A stretch of DNA of 35,467 nucleotides from JBAPRR01 sp049281195 (GTDB taxonomy: Bacteria; Actinomycetota; Acidimicrobiia; Acidimicrobiales; CAVXTF01), in assembly GCA_049281195.1 (NCBI GenBank), contig JBAPRR010000054.1:1-35467 (forward strand), given 5' to 3'. Under the pieces are notes generated by a model. That model had not been told where the DNA came from. It ran no database searches and saw only the letters and a list, made by a program, of their open reading frames with translations. This document shows, one piece after another, positions 22,061 through 30,294 of the stretch; position 1 is the stretch's first letter; every line of letters begins with the position of its first letter. Both the position numbers and the translations under genes were made by a program.

Positions 22061-23104
22061 TCAGGCGAGCTTTTCCGCCAGATAGTCAAGCGCGGGATTC
22101 TTCTTCGCCAACCACGACATGTCAGTCCCTCCCCGGCTGAATATCGAAGCCATCCGCAGGAGGATCGAGGCGGTGCAGACCGCTCCAAATATCTCGTACC
22201 AACGAAGGTCGACGATCTCACGCCCGAGCCGCTCTTCGTAACCCGCGAGCAGTGCCTCTCTGTTCGAAAATCCGGGGAGGTCTTGGCCACAACGCGCCGC
22301 AGTCATGTCGTGAAGGCACAGGAACCATCCGAGGTCGAGCTCGGCCTGACCGACACCGGCAAGCTCAAAGTCCAACAGGGCCGCCACCGACCCGTCCTCT
22401 GCGAACACCGCGTTGGCGAGCTGCGAGTCGCCCCACAGAAGCGAGGGCTTGGCGCGATCGTCAGGCTGATTGCCGCGACACCAATCGAGAGCCGATCGCA
22501 GCGAATCGGGAGCGATGCCGTTGTCGGCCCAATCGAGATATCGGCCCCACCGTTTCACCGACCGTCTGAGCTCCGTTGACGCGTCGACCTCGTCAAGGGG
22601 TTTTAGGGATTCGATGATCTCGTCTGTGACCGCCAAGGAGTGCATCGTGCCCAGCACCCCGAAGAAGTCCGAGGCAAGCGTTTGCTGGTACTCGGGAGAT
22701 TCGTCGTGTAACCAACCGCTCGACATGTAAGGGTCGCTGGAGTCGACAAGCCGCCCGTTGACCTTGCGTGTCACTACGAATGGCCCTCCAAGCACCGTCG
22801 GATCAAGTTCCATTCCGACCACGTCTGCAACCGGGACTCCACCCTCCCTGAGCAGCTGCTGGAATCTGAGCTCACGCCCTAGATCGCTGTTCGGAAAGAC
22901 CCCTTCTCCTGCGGCGGGAGGTACCCGGACGACCAGGTGATGAGTCTCCGCGCCGCGGGTCGCATCGACGAAGAACGTGCCTGCCGACAGTCCCGAGCCG
23001 GGTTTTCTCATCTTCCCCACCGACACCGGGCCCGACCCTTGCAACCGCGATTCCAGCCATTTCCCGATTGCGTCAGCGCGGGCTGACGGTTCCGGAGAAC
23101 TCAT
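22061..23104 (-). CDS. Aminoglycoside phosphotransferase-fold kinase, ACAD10/11-like
   Basis: The 347-aa protein has the APH/protein-kinase fold. HHLVVRVPPAA (about 55-65) carries the beta-3 region, and LLWGDSQLANAVF (about 222-234) replaces the usual HGDxxxxN catalytic loop by WGD with the Asp and Asn retained. LLDFELAGVGQAELDLGW (about 242-259) supplies the second metal-binding Asp. WGD variants are common in actinobacterial family members near acyl-CoA dehydrogenases, where human ACAD10/11 relatives phosphorylate 4-hydroxyacyl-CoAs. A kinase in fatty-acid catabolism is thus more likely than antibiotic resistance. ATG 23104 follows GAGGAG. The gene is convergent with the RDHSWG protein (5-bp gap). 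Confidence 0.85.
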   Translation of the reverse strand: MSSPEPSARADAIGKWLESRLQGSGPVSVGKMRKPGSGLSAGTFFVDATRGAETHHLVVRVPPAAGEGVFPNSDLGRELRFQQLLREGGVPVADVVGMELDPTVLGGPFVVTRKVNGRLVDSSDPYMSSGWLHDESPEYQQTLASDFFGVLGTMHSLAVTDEIIESLKPLDEVDASTELRRSVKRWGRYLDWADNGIAPDSLRSALDWCRGNQPDDRAKPSLLWGDSQLANAVFAEDGSVAALLDFELAGVGQAELDLGWFLCLHDMTAARCGQDLPGFSNREALLAGYEERLGREIVDLRWYEIFGAVCTASILLRMASIFSRGGTDMSWLAKKNPALDYLAEKLA

Positions 23105-23174
23105 ACCGGCTCCTCGGGCGATACCACTGACTCGTTTGGCCCCACCGGCCCGACCCGCTCGAAGGTCAGGCGGA

Positions 23175-23180
23175 TACGGT
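23175..23180 (+). promoter_or_regulatory. Probable -10 (TACGGT) for a leaderless nitroreductase transcript
   Basis: TACGGT (TANNNT) is 7 nt before ATG 23188, with no Shine-Dalgarno in between. It also contains part of a GTG at 23179 that could be an alternative in-frame start. Confidence 0.4.
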
Positions 23181-23187
23181 GCCTGGC

Positions 23188-23874
23188 ATGGACCTGATCG
23201 AAACGCTTCGCACCACAGGAGCAGCGCGTGAATTCCGTCCGGACCCGGTTTCCGACGACGTGCTCCGCGAGATCCTCGACAACGCTCGATTCGCGCCGAG
23301 CGGCGGAAACCGCCAGGCCTGGCGCGTGATCGTCATCAGGGACCGACAGAAGAAGAAGGCCATTCGCGACATCTACCTCGAAGGTTGGTACGACTACCTG
23401 GCGATGGGAGCGGCAGGGCTCGTGCCGTCGGCGCCGATCACCGATCGCGACGCTGAGACAGAGGCGCACAGTCATGCCGGTGAGTTCCGAGCCGCAGCAG
23501 AGGCTGGACCGGGTGGTTTCGCCGAGCACCTCGACGAGGTCCCCGCACTCCTCCTCGTCACTGCCGATCTGCGTTCTCTTGCAGCCCTCGATCGTGATCT
23601 CGGGCGCTATACGCTCGTCGGTGGAGCGTCCATCTACCCGTTCTGTTGGAGCGTGCTCCTCGCCGCTCGCGACAAGGGCCTCGGTGGAGTGATCACGACG
23701 ATGGTCGTGATGAATGAGGAAAAAATCCGCGGCCTTGTCGACCTTCCGGATGAAGTCGCCGTCGCCGGCCTGATCGCGCTCGGCGTTCCCGTTCATCAAC
23801 CGCATCGTCTGAAGAGGCGGAATGTCTCGGAGTTCACAACGATCGACACCTACGACGGGACGCCGTTCGGATAG
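23188..23874 (+). CDS. Nitroreductase-family FMN oxidoreductase
   Basis: The 228-aa protein has the nitroreductase N-terminus (MDLIETLRTTGAAREFRPDPVSDDVLREILDNARFAPSGGNRQAWR). The APSGGNRQ segment (about 38-45) is the FMN phosphate-binding loop, with the Arg in TGAAREF. The rear half, VGGASIYPFCWSVLLAARDKGLGGVITT, gives the second flavin contact. Members reduce nitro compounds, quinones or dehalogenate, and some make the F420-like or B12 lower ligands. The substrate is unknown. It is divergent from the phosphotransferase and convergent with the SDR. ATG 23188 is chosen; the GTG at 23179 adds only three residues. Confidence 0.88.
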   Translation: MDLIETLRTTGAAREFRPDPVSDDVLREILDNARFAPSGGNRQAWRVIVIRDRQKKKAIRDIYLEGWYDYLAMGAAGLVPSAPITDRDAETEAHSHAGEFRAAAEAGPGGFAEHLDEVPALLLVTADLRSLAALDRDLGRYTLVGGASIYPFCWSVLLAARDKGLGGVITTMVVMNEEKIRGLVDLPDEVAVAGLIALGVPVHQPHRLKRRNVSEFTTIDTYDGTPFG

Positions 23875-23891
23875 CAGTGCAGAGCAGGCCC

Positions 23892-24680
23892 TCAAAGGTC
23901 GGGGAGACCGAGGTCGAGCTGCATCCCTTTCGCGCCACCATCCACACGGAGGATCGTGCCGGTGACGTAGCCACCCGCGTCAGATGCCAGAAACAGCACC
24001 GCGGACGCAATCTCCTCCGGCTGGCCGATCCTCTTGAGCGCAGTGGTGCCCTCTATTTGGGTTCTCATGGCGTCGTCGTGCACGACCACGTCGATCGCCG
24101 CCGTGGCGATCGTCCCCACTTCGATGGCGTTCACCCGGATGCGCGGACCCAGCTCTGCTGCGGCCACTCTGGTGTAGTGGGAAAGGGCGGACTTTGCCGT
24201 GGCGTAGGCGATCATTCCGCGGGCTGCGACGCTTGCCGTCAACGACGAGATGTTGACTATCGTCCCACCGCCTCCCGCCAGCATCACAGGCACTGCCGAC
24301 CTGATGAGCCCGTGCGCCGTAGAGACGTTGAAGCGGAAAGCTCTCTCCAGGTGCCCGTAGGAGACGTCGAGAATGGGTCGGGGCATCCATCCACCGAGGT
24401 TGTTCACGACCACGTCGAGTCTCCCGAAGCGCTCCGAGGCCACTTCGGCGAGTGTCGCCGTGGCGTCGGGATCCGACAGGTCGAGGGTCACCGCTTCTGC
24501 TCGTCTCCCGGCGTCGGAGATCCGGTTCGCTACGGATTCGAGGTCTGAGGAGGTTCTTGCGGCTATCACAACGTCCGCACCGGCCTCGGCCAGCGCAACG
24601 GCCGTCGCAGCTCCAATCCCCTTGCCCGCCGCGGTGACAATCGCCACACGGTCGGTCAGGAGGAACCGGTCGAGAATCAT
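23892..24680 (-). CDS. Short-chain dehydrogenase/reductase (SDR)
   Basis: The 262-aa classical SDR has the cofactor motif TAAGKGIG (16-23), an NNLGG segment (93-97, where NNAG is usual), catalytic serines in NISSLTA (143-149) and Y159-x3-K163 (AYATAKSA). The N-terminal ALAEAGADVVIAARTSSDLE, with Arg42 after the second strand, favours NADP(H). These enzymes oxidise or reduce hydroxyl/carbonyl groups of many substrates; with an enoyl-CoA hydratase and a hydroxyacyl-type kinase nearby, 3-hydroxyacyl-CoA or sterol-like substrates are possible. ATG 24680 follows AAGGAG. It ends at 23892 opposite the nitroreductase. Confidence 0.93.
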   Translation of the reverse strand: MILDRFLLTDRVAIVTAAGKGIGAATAVALAEAGADVVIAARTSSDLESVANRISDAGRRAEAVTLDLSDPDATATLAEVASERFGRLDVVVNNLGGWMPRPILDVSYGHLERAFRFNVSTAHGLIRSAVPVMLAGGGGTIVNISSLTASVAARGMIAYATAKSALSHYTRVAAAELGPRIRVNAIEVGTIATAAIDVVVHDDAMRTQIEGTTALKRIGQPEEIASAVLFLASDAGGYVTGTILRVDGGAKGMQLDLGLPDL

Positions 24681-24785
24681 CTCGGCTCCTTGTCGAGATC
24701 GCGCCGGACGCGGGTCGCGTTCAGGCGAGAGTCAGGTGGCCGGAATCGTACGGGATCCGGCACCGCCACTTCAGAGACGAGCTAC

Positions 24786-25130
24786 TCAGGAGGGGATGGC
24801 GTCCTCGACGGTTTCGTAGATCTGGAAGACGTCGTTCAGCCCGGTGATCTCGAGGACCTTCAACACGTTCGGTTGCGCTGTCACCAGCACCAGGTCGCCG
24901 TCGGCGCTCCGGCAGCGCTTCAGCCCAGTGATGAGCACTCCCAACCCGGTCGAGTCGAGAAAGGTCACTCCTGACAGATCGAGGACGATCTTCGGAGACC
25001 CGTCACGGAGAACCTCGACCAGACGCTCCTGCAGAAGCGGAGAGGTGTACACGTCGATCTCCCCGGCGACAGACACCACTGCGGTGCCGTCCAGCTTGCG
25101 GACGGTGACGTCGAGTTCTGCACCTGTCAT
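24786..25130 (-). CDS. STAS-domain anti-sigma factor antagonist (RsbV/SpoIIAA-like)
   Basis: The 114-aa STAS protein has the central VSVAGEIDVYTSPLLQERL and VLDLSGVTFLDSTGLGVLI segments. S60 in FLDSTGLG matches the serine phosphorylated by RsbW-type kinases to control partner switching. Unphosphorylated, it would bind the anti-sigma factor and free the sigma factor. It is encoded just downstream of the rsbW-sigF pair on the same strand but 226 bp away with its own AT-rich control region, so it may have its own promoter. ATG 25130 follows GGAGGAA. Confidence 0.93.
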   Translation of the reverse strand: MTGAELDVTVRKLDGTAVVSVAGEIDVYTSPLLQERLVEVLRDGSPKIVLDLSGVTFLDSTGLGVLITGLKRCRSADGDLVLVTAQPNVLKVLEITGLNDVFQIYETVEDAIPS

Positions 25131-25270
25131 GAGATTCCTCCGGCGAACCCTTGATCCGCTCAGCTCACCTTACTGGGCCAGCACAAACGGGGACCTTCGC
25201 ACAAAACGGTACGAAGCAGCATGTTGACGATTGAAACAACGGAGTTTGCCGCGATTTCTTGTGATCCGAT

Positions 25271-25308
25271 TGTCAAAGTTGACACTGTATACAGGAGTTA
25301 ACTACGTA
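25271..25308. promoter_or_regulatory. Run of four abutting palindromes upstream of rsbV-like gene
   Basis: Within 38 bp are TGTCAA-AG-TTGACA (25271-25284), CTGTATACAG (25285-25294), GTTAAC (25297-25302) and TACGTA (25303-25308). All are perfect inverted repeats and sit in a locally AT-rich patch between sigF and the STAS gene. TTGACA occurs on both strands here. No good SigF-type promoter (GTTT/GGGTA) or paired sigma-70 -10 could be assigned to it. Confidence 0.5.
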
Positions 25309-25356
25309 TCGCTGCAGGTGAGGGAGTTGTTGAAGGGCCCGATGATCTGACGGGAC

Positions 25357-26106
25357 TTAGTGAGGTGAGGCCCCGTTGTACGAAGCCCGCAATGCGTTGA
25401 GGCTCCGGCTCAAAAGGCGTGACACGTGCATCTGGCTGATCCCGATCCGATCGGCGATCTCGGACTGGGTGAGGCCTTCTACGAAGCGCAGTTCGAGGAT
25501 CAAGCGCTCTCGCTCAGGAAGCTTGGCCATCTGGGGCGACAAGGTCGCCCTGTGCTCGGCGTCGGAGAAGGCGGTGTCGTCCATTCCGAGCCGGTTGCCC
25601 AGAGACTCGCCGTCAGGTCCAGGAGCATCGAGCGACGCGGATCGGTATCCCTGACCGGCTTCAAGGGCTTCGATGACGTCGTCTTCGCTCGCGCCGGTTG
25701 CGATCGCGATCTCCTTGATCCCGGGGGATCTCCCTTTCTCCTGGGACAGGGTCGCTATCGCCTGGCCGATATGTAGGTAGAGCTCCTGGATGCGCCGGGG
25801 TGCCCTAACCGCCCACCCTCGATCGCGGAAGTGTCTCTTCAGCTCACCGACGATCGTTCTCGTGGCGAAGGTGGTGAATTCGACACCACGCTCGGGGTCG
25901 AAGCGGTCGACCGCCTTCACCAGTGCCAGGGAGCTCACCTGCACCAGGTCGTCGTAGGCCTCCCCGCGGTGCGCGAAGCGCCGTGCCAGATGCTCGGCGA
26001 GCCCCAGGTGGGCTTCGATCAGCCTGGTGCGGACGGCGATTTCGCGAGTCGCGGCGTAGCGGACAAAGTCCTCACGCACATCCGCCACACGCTGCGCCTG
26101 GTCCAT
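25357..26106 (-). CDS. sigF: SigF/SigB-type alternative sigma factor
   Basis: The 249-aa sigma-70 family protein of the SigB/F/G group has region 2 (RRFAHRGEAYDDLVQVSSLALVKAVDRFDPERGVEFTTFATRTIVGELKR, split across about 45-95), region 3 (SQEKGRSPGIKEIAIATGASEDDVIEAL) and region 4 (LPERERLILELRFVEGLTQSEIADRIGISQMHVSRLLSRSL). SigF-type factors direct stress and developmental genes. I prefer ATG 26106, which overlaps the stop of rsbW by one base (TGATG) and has GAAAGG upstream; ATG 26142 would overlap rsbW by 37 bp. The gene order anti-sigma then sigma is that of mycobacterial usfX-sigF. Confidence 0.92.
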   Translation of the reverse strand: MDQAQRVADVREDFVRYAATREIAVRTRLIEAHLGLAEHLARRFAHRGEAYDDLVQVSSLALVKAVDRFDPERGVEFTTFATRTIVGELKRHFRDRGWAVRAPRRIQELYLHIGQAIATLSQEKGRSPGIKEIAIATGASEDDVIEALEAGQGYRSASLDAPGPDGESLGNRLGMDDTAFSDAEHRATLSPQMAKLPERERLILELRFVEGLTQSEIADRIGISQMHVSRLLSRSLNALRASYNGASPH

Positions 26107-26546
26107 CAGTCGGATGGCCTTTCGTTGCGCTTGCGGAACCATGCCCGTGAGTCACCGTCGACCACGTCGCGTCCGTGTTCGTCCACGAGGGCGTCGAGAA
26201 TCCGTTCCGAGAGGTCCGTCGGTAGCGTCCCCAGATTTTCGACTGACTCGGAGTCGAAGGTAGTGGCCCCGTTACCGGATGCCTCCGGACGCCCTCCGTT
26301 TGCATCGGAAGGCTTGAAGGTGCATGAAACTTCCATTCCGCTGGGATCCCAGTCGTAACGGAGCTCGAGCCGGCCCTCCTGATTTTCCCCCACCGCCGAT
26401 AGGCACAGCTCGTCGATCGCCAGTCTCAGGTCCTCGATGTCGTCGACTGCCATCTCGGCGCGGGCAGCCACAGCTCCCACAGTCATGCGGGCGAGCACGA
26501 GGAAGTCTGGCCGCGCCGGTAGCGTCAGCTCGACGTGATCGTTCAC
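26106..26546 (-). CDS. Anti-sigma factor, RsbW/UsfX-like kinase-fold protein
   Basis: The 146-aa protein begins VNDHVELTLPARPDFLVLARMTVGAVAARAEM and has DIEDLRLAIDELCLSAV (about 37-53), the N-box helix of the GHKL-type anti-sigma kinase. The Asn usual after the Cys-Thr position is replaced (CLSAV), similar to M. tuberculosis UsfX where it is also altered, and no clear G1/G2 ATP-lid glycines follow. It may therefore bind ATP weakly or act by sequestration more than phosphorylation. It is translationally coupled to sigF downstream. GTG 26546 follows AAGGAGG. Partner would be the STAS protein at 24786-25130. Confidence 0.85.
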   Translation of the reverse strand: MNDHVELTLPARPDFLVLARMTVGAVAARAEMAVDDIEDLRLAIDELCLSAVGENQEGRLELRYDWDPSGMEVSCTFKPSDANGGRPEASGNGATTFDSESVENLGTLPTDLSERILDALVDEHGRDVVDGDSRAWFRKRNERPSD

Positions 26547-26740
26547 GACTGCGTCCTCCTTGTAAGCGCGGCCTCGCCGGCTGTATGCACATGGTCGCGC
26601 GAAATGCTCCCACTCGGGTCGTCGCAAAGTGCCCGAGGTAGATCTCCCGCCCGCCCATTGATCTTCGTACCTACAAGGTTACGGCGCAGAATGGGTCCAG
26701 GTCGAGACCACCGTTGGTCAAGGGCGGCCATGATGGGGGA

Positions 26741-28267
26741 ATGACGCAGTCGCACACGAGCCGCTTGGACCCGGAGTTCATAGCGCTGCCCCTGGATCCG
26801 GCGCGATCGGCCGCCTTGGAACGCGCCAGGGAGTTGGGATGCAGCCACGCCGAGCTGCGCGTGGAACGAATTCGGTCCCAGGCGGTGGCCCTGCGAGACG
26901 GTCGGGTCGAGACCACCGCAGACGACACCGAGATCGGGATGGGCATCCGGGTGGTCCATGACGGTGTGATCGGTTTCGCCGCCACCGCGGAGATCCACGC
27001 CGATGCCGCCGCAGGACTCGCCGAGCAGGCGACGGCCCTGGCCAGGGCTGTGGCCGAGGCGGCGACCGAGCGGATCGAGCTGGCAGAGGAGCCCGAGGTG
27101 GGCTCCCGGGACTGGGTCTCCGAGTTCGAGACCGACCCCACCGGTGTGCCGTTGTCGGAGAAGGTCGAAACCCTCGCGGCCTGGAGCAACCAGCTGCTCC
27201 GTTCCGACATCGTCGATCATGTATCCGCGGTCGTCCTTTGTGTTTCCGAGGACAAGTACTTCTGCGACATGGCCGGAAACGTGGTCAGACAACGCAGGGT
27301 GAGGCTCAACCCCGACGTAGAAGCGATCGCGGTGGACACAGTCTCCGGCGAATTCGAGACGATGAGGACGATCGCGGCCCCCGTCGGTCGCGGCTGGGAG
27401 TACATGAACGGCGAAGGTCCCTGGGACCCTGACGCCGAGCTCGCCCAGATGCCCGAGTTCCTGGAAGAAAAGGTGAAGGCGCCGACGGTTGATCCCGGCT
27501 CTTACGACCTAGTCGTCGATCCCTCGAATTTGTGGCTCACAATCCATGAGTCGGTAGGTCACGCCACCGAGCTCGACCGTGCACTCGGGTACGAAGCCGC
27601 TTATGCCGGCACCTCGTTCGCGACCTTCGACAAGCTCGGAACGCTCCGATACGGATCGGAGCTGATGCACATCGTCGGTGACCGGACCAGAGCCAACGGG
27701 CTTGCCACGGTGGGCTACGACGACGAGGGGGTGGCCGCCCAGGAGTTCGACATAGTGCGCGATGGAGTCCTGGTCGGTTACCAGCTCGACCGCAGCATGG
27801 CGGCCCAGAACCATCTCGGCCGGTCCAACGGCTGCGCCTTCGCCGACTCGCCGATGCACATACCGATCCAGCGGATGGCAAACGTCTCTCTCAAACCGGC
27901 ACCTGGAGCGGGGCCGACGCTCGAGGACATCATCTCCGGGACGGACCGTGGCATCTACATAGTGGGCGACAAAAGCTGGTCGATCGACATGCAGAGGTAC
28001 AACTTCCAATTCACGGGACAGCGGTTTTTCCTTATAGACAAAGGAAAGATCCGGGGGCAGGTGAAAGACGTGGCTTATCAGTCGCGCACCACCGATTTTT
28101 GGGGATCCATGGATGCGATAGGTGGAGAGTCGACCTGGGTGCTTGGAGGGGCATTCAACTGCGGGAAGGGACAACCGGGACAGGTCGCTCCGGTGAGCCA
28201 TGGGTGTCCGGTGGCCCGTTTCAAGCAGGTGAACATCCTCAACACCCGTGCGGAGGCCGGACGATGA
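26741..28267 (+). CDS. tldD: TldD-like metalloprotease subunit
   Basis: The 508-aa protein carries the TldD zinc site HExxxH at H269-E270-x3-H274 (LTIHESVGHATELDRA) and the C-terminal Cys-rich glycine region (GGAFNCGKGQPGQ...SHGCPVARF), where the third zinc ligand cysteine is found in the family. TldD with TldE forms a heterodimeric protease that degrades unfolded peptides and matures some RiPPs (microcin B17, others) and CcdA. The next gene is the TldE-like partner, with an overlapping ATGA start. ATG 26741 is chosen; GGGGGA just upstream is a modest ribosome site. It is divergent from the rsbW-sigF operon. No precursor peptide gene is visible near it. Confidence 0.92.
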   Translation: MTQSHTSRLDPEFIALPLDPARSAALERARELGCSHAELRVERIRSQAVALRDGRVETTADDTEIGMGIRVVHDGVIGFAATAEIHADAAAGLAEQATALARAVAEAATERIELAEEPEVGSRDWVSEFETDPTGVPLSEKVETLAAWSNQLLRSDIVDHVSAVVLCVSEDKYFCDMAGNVVRQRRVRLNPDVEAIAVDTVSGEFETMRTIAAPVGRGWEYMNGEGPWDPDAELAQMPEFLEEKVKAPTVDPGSYDLVVDPSNLWLTIHESVGHATELDRALGYEAAYAGTSFATFDKLGTLRYGSELMHIVGDRTRANGLATVGYDDEGVAAQEFDIVRDGVLVGYQLDRSMAAQNHLGRSNGCAFADSPMHIPIQRMANVSLKPAPGAGPTLEDIISGTDRGIYIVGDKSWSIDMQRYNFQFTGQRFFLIDKGKIRGQVKDVAYQSRTTDFWGSMDAIGGESTWVLGGAFNCGKGQPGQVAPVSHGCPVARFKQVNILNTRAEAGR

Positions 28268-29661
28268 ACGGAAGGGGTGGAGCCCTGATCCCCGCACACC
28301 AGGTTGTCGAACGCGGGATTGCCGCTTCCTCGGGCGACGGGTGCGCGGTGATCGTGCACGACGGCAGCGAGACCGATCTGCGTTTCGCCGTCAATACCGT
28401 CACCACCAACGGGATCCGGCGCTACCGCTCGGTGACCGTCATCAGCTTTTTGAACAAAGGCGAAGGAACCGCGGTCGGGATCGCCAGTGCGAGCGGGAGC
28501 GTCGATGTCGAAGATCTGCTGAGAGCTGCGGAGTCCGACGCCTCGCGTGCGGATCCCGCCGACGACGCATCACCTCTCATCGTCGGCGCGGCAGCTTTTG
28601 ATTTCGAGGACGCTCCCGTGTTGACCGAACCCGAGGTGCTGCATCCAGTTCTTTCGAAACTGGGGGGCGCATTCGATCGGGCGCGGTCGTCTGACCGGGT
28701 GCTGGCCGGGTTCGCCGAGCACGCCATCACCACCACCTACCTCGGTACCTCGACGGGCACGCGGCTCCGTCACGTCCAGCCGACAGGAAAGATCGAGTTC
28801 GTCGCTCGCGACAGTGCCGGACAGCGCTCGGCTTGGACCGGGCTCGGCACCAAGGACTTCAGCGATGTGGATCTCGACGTCGCAGAGGCGCGCCTGGTGC
28901 AACGGCTGGGCTGGGCCGCAAAACAGATTGAGATGCCCGCCGGTCGCTACGAGGTCGTCCTTCCTCCGGACGCGGTGGCGGATCTCGTCTTGATGCTCGG
29001 TGAGGCGACGTCGGGCAAGGAGGCGGAAGAGGGCAGAAGCGTCTTTTCGGCACCGGGAGGCGGTACGAAGGTCGGGGAGAGCCTGAGTGGTACCCCGTTC
29101 GATCTCAGAAGCGATCCGGCCGAAGCCGGGATCGAGTGCTTGCCTTTCGTGTCTTCTGTGGTCTCGACCGAGGACCGGTCGGTGTTCGACAACGGGCTTC
29201 GGATCGAACCGACTTTCTGGTTGAAAGAAGGACGCCTGGATCGTCTCCGCTATCACCGCGCGGGAGCCGCCAAGTCCAAACAGCCGGTAACACCGCCGAT
29301 CGACAATCTGGTGCTCGAGGTCCCAGGTGCTGACGGCAGTCTCGACTCGATGATCGGAAGCTCCGATCGCGCACTGCTTCTGACCTGCCTGTGGTACATA
29401 CGCGAAGTCGATCCGTCCACACTGCTGCTCACCGGACTTACCCGTGACGGCGTGTACCTGGTGGAGAAGGGCGAGATCGTAGGAGCGGTGAACAACTTCC
29501 GTTTCAACGAGAGTCCTATCGACCTTCTCAGAAAGACCACCGAGGTCGGAAGGGCGCAGCGTTGCATCTCACGCGAATGGAACGAGTACTTCAACCGCAC
29601 CAAGATGCCTCCATTGCGCGTCGAAGGGTTCAACATGAGCTCTGTGAGTCCTGCTACATAG
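28264..29661 (+). CDS. TldE/PmbA-like partner of TldD
   Basis: The 465-aa protein belongs to the TldD/PmbA (U62) family but has no HExxxH, as expected for the TldE type. Segments are TLGTSTGTRLRHVQPTGKIEF-like (YLGTSTGTRLRHVQ, about 160-173), GRYEVVLPPDAVADLVLML (about 224-242), and a C-terminal TCLWYIREVDPSTLLLTGLTRDGVYLVEKGEIVGAVNNFRFNESP (split, about 378-420), the conserved (T)GLTRDG..EKGEI..ANFRFN strand pair of the family. It should make the heterodimer with the preceding subunit. Translation is coupled by the ATGA at 28264. The gene ends nine bases before the YqgE-like start. Confidence 0.9.
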   Translation: MNGRGGALIPAHQVVERGIAASSGDGCAVIVHDGSETDLRFAVNTVTTNGIRRYRSVTVISFLNKGEGTAVGIASASGSVDVEDLLRAAESDASRADPADDASPLIVGAAAFDFEDAPVLTEPEVLHPVLSKLGGAFDRARSSDRVLAGFAEHAITTTYLGTSTGTRLRHVQPTGKIEFVARDSAGQRSAWTGLGTKDFSDVDLDVAEARLVQRLGWAAKQIEMPAGRYEVVLPPDAVADLVLMLGEATSGKEAEEGRSVFSAPGGGTKVGESLSGTPFDLRSDPAEAGIECLPFVSSVVSTEDRSVFDNGLRIEPTFWLKEGRLDRLRYHRAGAAKSKQPVTPPIDNLVLEVPGADGSLDSMIGSSDRALLLTCLWYIREVDPSTLLLTGLTRDGVYLVEKGEIVGAVNNFRFNESPIDLLRKTTEVGRAQRCISREWNEYFNRTKMPPLRVEGFNMSSVSPAT

Positions 29662-29670
29662 GCAGTTGAC

Positions 29671-30243
29671 GTGGAGTCCTCATCGGATAGCGAACTGATC
29701 GGCAGGTTGTTGGTGGCCTCGCCGCGTCTATCGGACCCGAGTTTCAACCGAACGGTCGTGTTCGTCCTCGACCACAACCCGGCCGGTGCGCTCGGTCTGG
29801 TCCTGAACCGTCCCACCCATGTCCCTGTTGACGAGATCCTCGCCCAATGGCACGAACAGGCGCTGAAGGCTCTCCCGGCGGTGATCTTCTCGGGCGGCCC
29901 CGTATCGCCGAGCGCAGTCATCGGCCTTGTCCGGGGTTCCCGGGGTAATGAGCCCGCGGGTTGGCATCACGTTCTCGGCGGGGTCGGGACGATCGACTTG
30001 TCTGTTCATCCCGATGACCAGCCCACGGGTCTCGAGGGAGCCCGACTCTTCTCGGGTTATGCAGGATGGGAGTCGGAGCAACTCGATGACGAGATAGGTG
30101 AGGGCGCCTGGTTCTTGATCGATGCGGTTGAAGGCGATCTTCTGACAGATCAACCCGACTCTTTGTGGCACGACGTGCTCCAGCGTCAGGGCGGCGATCT
30201 CGGGTTGCTCGCGAACTACCCGCCGTCGCCCTCGGTGAACTGA
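29671..30243 (+). CDS. YqgE/AlgH family protein (UPF0301)
   Basis: The 190-aa protein has the family's order of motifs: GRLLVASPRLSDPSFNRTVVFVLDHN (about 10-35), GALGLVLNRPT (38-48), VIFSGGPV (69-76), ARLFSGYAGWESEQLDDEIGEGAW (about 126-148) and a final DLGLLANYPPSPSVN. Members are widespread small alpha/beta proteins without proven biochemical activity; AlgH is named from alginate regulation in Pseudomonas. The start GTG 29671 is nine bases after the previous stop, but no clear ribosome site is seen, so read-through from the tldD/E operon is plausible. Confidence 0.9.
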   Translation: MESSSDSELIGRLLVASPRLSDPSFNRTVVFVLDHNPAGALGLVLNRPTHVPVDEILAQWHEQALKALPAVIFSGGPVSPSAVIGLVRGSRGNEPAGWHHVLGGVGTIDLSVHPDDQPTGLEGARLFSGYAGWESEQLDDEIGEGAWFLIDAVEGDLLTDQPDSLWHDVLQRQGGDLGLLANYPPSPSVN

Positions 30244-30294
30244 GCCCAAAGACGAAATGAGAGGGAGCAGGCGCGCCGGTAGCATCACCGTCTC

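Noticed and set aside
22061..23104. Aminoglycoside resistance gene
   Set aside because: The WGD variant of the catalytic loop and the lipid-catabolism neighbours fit ACAD10/11-like kinases rather than drug-modifying enzymes.
23892..24680. Long plus-strand frame (223 codons) opposite the SDR
   Set aside because: The minus strand encodes all SDR motifs; the plus frame is a compositional shadow in GC-rich DNA.
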